Shown: in pieces, positions 59,332-64,000 of the stretch
Layout of the letters: each line of letters starts with the position of its first letter
Numbering within the stretch: the first letter of the stretch is position 1
DNA from: Polytrichum commune
Lineage: Eukaryota > Streptophyta > Polytrichopsida > Polytrichales > Polytrichaceae
DNA: 64,000 bases
Assembly: GCA_950295325.1 (NCBI GenBank)
Contig: OX485804.1
Span: forward strand, 52,514,001 to 52,578,000
Reading direction: 5' to 3'
The notes under the pieces: model-generated
Told to the model about the DNA's origin: nothing
What the model saw: only the letters and a program-made list of their open reading frames with translations
The model's database searches: none
Translations under genes and position numbers: made by a program

Positions 59332-60408
59332 CAGTGCTCAAAATTGAAGTCTTCAGTGCCCTTCAAATGGGTTTTGGGACTTCAAAACATAATCCTCATG
59401 TCTAAGTGCTCCCTTCACTTGAAGTGCTGGATAAATAGTACCCTTCGAGTATTGTTCATCATCTCAAGTAGCCGTTTAACTCCGGCTGTCTAACTTTGGG
59501 CTCCATATCTCAGATCCAAATGGGAATTAGTCGAGATGGGAATTGTATGTTGATAGGTTTGGTTGTGAGAAAGTGCATACTTTGCACTATGACTCTATGC
59601 CCGGGTGTGATGTAGGGGGCTCGTTGGAGGATTGCATCACCCTTGGTAGACTATACATCCAAAAGGTTATTGACTCACTAAATGATCGCTTCCCCGACTT
59701 GCCTATTTTTAATGTGGCCAAGCTTTTCAACCCAAAACACTATCCCATGGATGCATTGGATCGAGGCACTTTAATTGAGCAATGGTTGAACCGGTTGGTG
59801 ACACATTTCAAGTGGAGCCCTGTTCTTGTTGATCAAGCCAATGCGGAGTTGCTCGAATTTGTGGAGATGTTATCTTCAGCTTGTCAACACCGAAGTATGC
59901 ATGAAGATTGGGTTTTTGGTGGCCGTGACTGAGAGTTTAAGATCAATTGGCCAACCCTAATGTCGCTATGGCAAGCCATACTTGTGATCCCTACTAGCAC
60001 TGTTGTTTGTGAGCGTGGTTTTCCAAAGCATAATTGGGTTAAGAGCGAAAGGAGAACATGCCTAAACCTTGACACACTTGATGCATTGATGAGGGTTAGC
60101 CTAAATAGTTTGGGAGTTGAATTCATGGATTGGAATGGCATTTTTGACACTTGGAAAACCGCTACAGTAACCAACAAGCGTAGGGCATTGTCACTTCAAG
60201 AGGTGGAGTTAGATAATTGATTCTCCATTATTTCATTGTAATAGAAGCATGTACCATGCAAATCATGCATAATTTTAATATAAGTTTTATATTTCTTAGA
60301 AAATTTTCCATTGACGTCCTAGATTTAGATATGCCCTTCAATTGCAATGTTGAAATTTCAGAGCCCTTCAAAATGAAATTCATATGAGGGCTTCAATTTT
60401 GAGCACTG
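59332..60408 (+). mobile_element. Complete, internally deleted hAT element
   Basis: CAGTGCTCAAAATTGAAG (59332-59349) is exactly inverted at 60391-60408. The octamer CTTAAATC lies directly outside both ends (59324-59331 and 60409-60416): a perfect 8-bp target duplication, the hAT signature. The terminus starts with CAG and ends with CTG, as many hAT elements do. The element is 1077 bp and encodes only the C-terminal third of a transposase, so it is non-autonomous. Perfect TIRs and duplication suggest it is one of the youngest insertions in the window. Confidence 0.95.
59531..60220 (+). pseudogene. hAT transposase, C-terminal fragment with one stop
   Basis: One frame runs from 59531 to 60220, interrupted by a single TGA at 59930-59932. 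Before the stop it reads ...RFPDLPIFNVAKLFNPKHYP and ELLEFVEMLSSACQH, typical of the mid C-terminal region in ZNF862/KIAA1586-like hAT proteins. After the stop comes the hAT dimerisation block: LWQAILVIPTSTVVCERGF (the P.S...CER.FS core, with final Ser replaced by Pro), KHNWVKSERR, and LDTLDALMRVSLNSLG. It ends RRALSLQEVELDN. The N-terminal BED zinc finger and the RNase H-like catalytic Asp residues are missing. The same C-terminal end survives at 38.5 kb. Confidence 0.9.
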
Positions 60409-60457
60409 CTTAAATCCTCCTCGAATTCTTTTTCCGTGAGTCCACTACTCTTGCTAA

Positions 60458-60765
60458 GTTTCGCTTCACACACGAGAATGAAGGCATGTGACCATTGCAT
60501 TTGAAGATCTCTCATTGGCTGAAAAGGTCAAGACCGCCCAAGTTCGCTTCACACTAGAAATTGTCATGGATGAAAAGTTTGCATGGATTCCTACATGACA
60601 AACTATAAATAATGTTTCATTGGAATGTGCGTCAGCCTCACCTCCAAGAGGTAAGCCTGACACATATTCTACCAAACCATGGTGGTGGGTACGGCCTTTA
60701 AATGAAAATGAAAGGCCCTCACAATTACATGGTCATGACCACTTGGCTTGTGCGTGAAGTGGCCA
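60458..60765. mobile_element. MITE, family H2 (copy 3)
   Basis: TAA (60455-60457) precedes a worn left end, GTTTCGCTTCACACACGAG. The right end is GCGTGAAGTGGCC. The interior follows 46368-46866: CATTGGCTGAAAAGG, CAAGTTCGCTTCACACTA, GCATGGATTCCTACATG and CACCTCCAAGAGGTAAGCCT. It is 47 bp downstream of the hAT element's right duplication. Confidence 0.6.
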
Positions 60766-61086
60766 TTGGTTTATGGCTTTGGATTGCACTCCTTGTCATC
60801 CATGTTGTGTTCAGTTTCCATATGCGGGAAAGGCCAACTTGCAAAGACGAGAGGGCCTTTCCTCGTTTTGACATTCGACCCGACAAAAGCGGATCAATCA
60901 TTTCCGGGGTTGGGTTGAGTGAATCCTCATGAGAACAAAGTTTCCACCCTCTCCTTGCCTTCCCGTTCCAAGCCACTATACCAATATTGTTTTCTTTGTT
61001 GAGTGTATAGTTTGTTTTCTTCCTCCACGGAGTTAGACTGGGAGTGACTGGGAAGAACATATGTCCGCTGGAGAGACGTCCATTTG

Positions 61087-61305
61087 TTGGGGGTTGTCTA
61101 ACTCCGATTTGTATCTTCTAGTTGGAGTTGTCTAACACCAACACAAAGACCTCCTAGAGGGAGGTGTCTAACTCCCAGTTGGAGTTGTGTTAATTCCAAT
61201 GCAAAGATCTTCGATCGGGAGTTGTTCAACTCCCGTGCACAATTCCTTCGTGGGTAGTTTAACCCTCGTGCATCATTCTTTCTTTGAAGTTGTTTGACCC
61301 CAAAC
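61087..61305. repeat. ~36-bp minisatellite (about six degenerate units)
   Basis: Each unit starts with (A)GTTGT(C/T)(T/C)AACTCC and ends near GGGA or TGGA. Starts are at about 61094, 61127, 61163, 61183, 61220 and 61256, with one short unit. Because 36 is a multiple of three the minus frame 61310-61098 shows a 12-residue periodicity, but it lacks a gene context. Confidence 0.6.
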
Positions 61306-62179
61306 ACCATCTACTCACATGCTAAGTATAACAAATTATGGCCAGTCTTTCTTTCTTGCGTAATCAAACATTAAATCTTCTAATTCATGTATATCACACT
61401 TACCATATTTTAGATCATGAAATTCTCTCAAAGTTTGAGAAGAGGAAAGAGTGAATCCCAAAAATTTCACCCAACTTTCGAAACATGCCTTAATGCACAA
61501 TGAGCTAATGAGCTCTTTATAGAAAGTTTTCTCAAAGAAGGATCAACCCACAGTTGATGTTGAAGGCCACTAGACTATCCACTTCCCATGGCCTATCAAT
61601 AGAATTCAATCATGTTCCTACACGAGTAAAAACTTCTTCAACTTTCAACTCAACTAGCACAATCGCAAACACTTATAATTTTTTTGAGAAAAATGCTACC
61701 CATATACAAATAACTGGACCAAGAAGAATACTACAATAGTCCTCCTATGTTGCCTCTTTGGCTATAGGTACAAGGTTTGTGGGCCTTATATGATCACTCT
61801 TCTTAAATAGAGACCTTTATTTGAGTAGTATATGGCAAGGTTGGGAGTTTTGAACGGATTTTGGATAAAAGACACGTGTTATAGTGATATTGTTCATTAT
61901 GCGCGTGAAATATGGATCCATTCTAGTTTAAAATAGTTAAGTAGTTGGGAAGGCCTATGCCATCGATCAATTTTATGTTGACCTTATATAAGTATTACCT
62001 TGCAACCCTCTTGCTTTAAAACGTGAAGTGAAAATCTTCGTGATTTTCAATTGCTAATTGGATGAGGCAACTCTAATGTGATCGAACAACGCAAATAATT
62101 GGAGTTGGAAGTGCCCACAATAGGGCCACATATCTTGATTCCCCACACAAACACACTAAAATAGAGCATGCAAAAACCA
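61306..62179. other. Anonymous intergenic DNA
   Basis: No feature recognised. Confidence 0.4.
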
Positions 62180-62700
62180 ACACCCCACCCGAAACTTACA
62201 CCCTAAAATCTTGCAGTATAAGTACATATTGATTTTTGAGAATGTTCGCCACTTTAATATCAGACTCACATGTTGATTTCCAAACATCTATCAACTTTAA
62301 ACTCTTATAACTTTTGCATACATAATTCAAATAGGGCATACTTTGGTGCACTAGAACCCCTTCAATCATTAGCTAAATATATAACATTAGTAGCCTCATC
62401 ACTTTATTAATAGAAGCTACACTCAACGCTTAAAATGACGGTTCTGAGCCCCATCTACACTAAACCAAGAATTTGGTGTAATATTATAATAGGCAAGCAC
62501 GAAAAAGGTTACCTATTTGGACGTGATCGGAACATCGCCCAACCTTTAACTCTTATATCTCTTGCATACACAATTCAAATAATGCATACTTTGGTGCGTT
62601 GGAACCCCCTTCAATCGCTAGCTAAATCAATAACATCAACAACCTCATTAATTCATTAAGAAGATTGTTAAATTCAACCACACACTAGTTAAAACGACCA
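62180..62700 (+). repeat. Dispersed repeat, family Q8 with internal duplication
   Basis: AACTCTTATAACTTTTGCAT at 62300 and AACTCTTATATCTCTTGCAT at 62548 begin two ~115-bp copies: ATTCAAATA, GCATACTTTGGTGC, CCCCTTCAATC, AGCTAAAT and CCTCAT. A third copy is at 25355-25470. CCAACACCCC and ACCCTAAAATCTTGCA upstream also match 24890-24950. Confidence 0.5.
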
Positions 62701-64000
62701 CATGGACGTGTCGCACGGTCACATGACCCATCAAAATTTCAACAATTCTAGTTGTAAGCTGAAGTGTAGAGAAAGAGGAAACATAGCTGACACCCTGCTC
62801 CTCTTCAACTGTGTGACGAAAAATCCAAATCTCGACAGACCACATGACCGCACGACACGTCTTTGTGGTCGTTTCAACAAACTACGTGGTTGATTTAAAA
62901 ACCGACGCACTCGACGTTCAAAATGATGGTTGTAACACCATCTACATTGAGGTAGAGGGGCCCTTTCCCGTTCGGGTCCTTAAACCGCTCACTAGACCTA
63001 TCCAAACAAGAGGTACATTATAGCTTCCAACCTCAAATTTCTATGTGTTCATGGTGTACATTTTTGGGGTGAGTGGTTTTGGGCACCCCTATGAGTTCTC
63101 CTTCCAAAATTCATAACTTATTCAATATTAATCCAAAATTATTCCAATTGGTCCAATTTCCAATGTACTTTGCACATTTTCCAAAATTGATTCCCCCTTA
63201 ATAACTCCCCAATGAACATGCCAATCTGAAATTCGAGCTGGAATGTGCCCCGCTACCTTACACCAAGAAGTTGGTAACATAGAATGGAAACCATAGGCAA
63301 GCATGGAGAAGGGTTATTGGGACGCGATGGTGAAGCTAATAAGTTATGTGAGGGGATCCCATGAATGGGGCCGGGGACGAGATCCTTTTGAGTCAAAATC
63401 AAGGTCCGCATCACTGCCAGATGCAAGTCAAGTCCATTGGGCAAGTAGCTTTCCCCACCTGCCCAATGAATGAGCCATTGCTGACAAGGCTCACAAGCTA
63501 GCTAGCTAGCTCCTCACCAAGAGCTTACTCTACTAGGGACGACGGGGTCCCCATCTTTCCTTCTCACATTGAATGCCCCCAAATTTGCTCTCTCAAACAC
63601 GATCGATCCACCGCTAACTTTAAATATCATCTATCGGTGCCAATGCGCATCGGATGGGTGAGTTTGTTGTGAAAGTATCGTGTGTTTTCGTTTCACAACA
63701 AAACTCGTTCAATTACGGTGAACGTGTCGTAGTTGACCAGGTCCATTTCACTGTTGCTCGCTAGGGTTTGTAATGTTGACATGGATGAGATCTAAGGTAG
63801 AGGGTGCTAAAACCAACACCCCATCCAAAACCAACACCTATAAACGCCTCCCAATTGCCAACAATCTACTACCTTGAACCGTACCCGGCGGTGTAGGAGT
63901 GTCTGGGCCCACGGAGTGACGGTTTTAGGTGCCATTAGTGGTGCCACCTCATAGCGGCCTCCATGACCTTCATGTAGGGTATGTAACGGGCTCCACTTTA
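62701..64000. other. Anonymous intergenic DNA to window end
   Basis: Fragments of Q8-like text (AAAATGATGGTT, CACCATCTAC) lie at 62918-62946. A (CTAG)n tract lies at about 63497-63511. The last kilobase is somewhat GC-richer but has no supported frame. Confidence 0.4.

Noticed and set aside
63480-64000. A promoter or first exon in the GC-richer last 500 bp
   Set aside because: No open frame, splice signal or TATA-plus-start arrangement could be supported before the window ends.

Overview
The window looks like gene-poor nuclear DNA of a eukaryote, most likely a land plant. I found no intact protein-coding gene, rRNA or tRNA. Open frames are short and overlap on both strands. The recognisable content is transposon debris of plant-like types: a decayed LINE-type element, hAT sequences, a pogo/Emigrant-like element with TA target duplication, and many small terminal-inverted-repeat (TIR) elements with GGGCC-type ends and TTA/TAA target duplications, as in PIF/Harbinger (Tourist) MITEs. 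I cannot name the species from sequence alone.

Layout. 1-6.1 kb: a minus-strand, frame-broken non-LTR retrotransposon. Its RNase H domain lies near the window start, gag/ORF1-like pieces lie at 2.4-3.8 kb, and a GC-richer putative 5' region ends sharply at about 6119. 6.5-16.2 kb: a chain of separate MITEs (6471, 7504, 9540, 10930, 12602, 15787) in anonymous AT-rich DNA. 16.2-30 kb: mostly anonymous, with scattered repeat fragments. 29.9-38 kb: a second LINE-like patch, three copies of a 'GGCAAGTGTCATGTG' repeat family, a small 16-bp-TIR MITE, and a nested structure of direct plus inverted repeats at 37.1-38.2 kb.

38.29-40.12 kb: a short hAT derivative followed by about eight tandem copies of a ~194-bp unit. 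The unit carries one hAT terminus plus adjoining DNA, so this is a satellite apparently born from a transposon end. 40.2-42.7 kb: an interrupted ~240-bp tandem repeat and two related MITEs. 43.4-47.6 kb: a dense cluster of GGGCC-ended elements, including a 651-bp near-complete foldback (43669-44319) and a back-to-back chain at 44664-46971 whose junctions keep TWA-like triplets. 50.6-58 kb: further TIR elements, including a 600-bp pogo-like element (54030-54629). 59332-60408: a complete but internally deleted hAT element with 18-bp perfect TIRs, an exact 8-bp target duplication (CTTAAATC) and a C-terminal transposase fragment. 60.4-64 kb: another MITE copy, a 36-bp minisatellite and diffuse repeats.

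No genes work together here in the pathway sense. The internal logic is of transposon families seeding one another. The same families recur 2-6 times in the window, some are inserted into others, and one has been amplified into a tandem array. Coordinates were counted by eye. Element ends with TSDs are usually base-exact; repeat-family edges given as approximate may be off by tens of bases.
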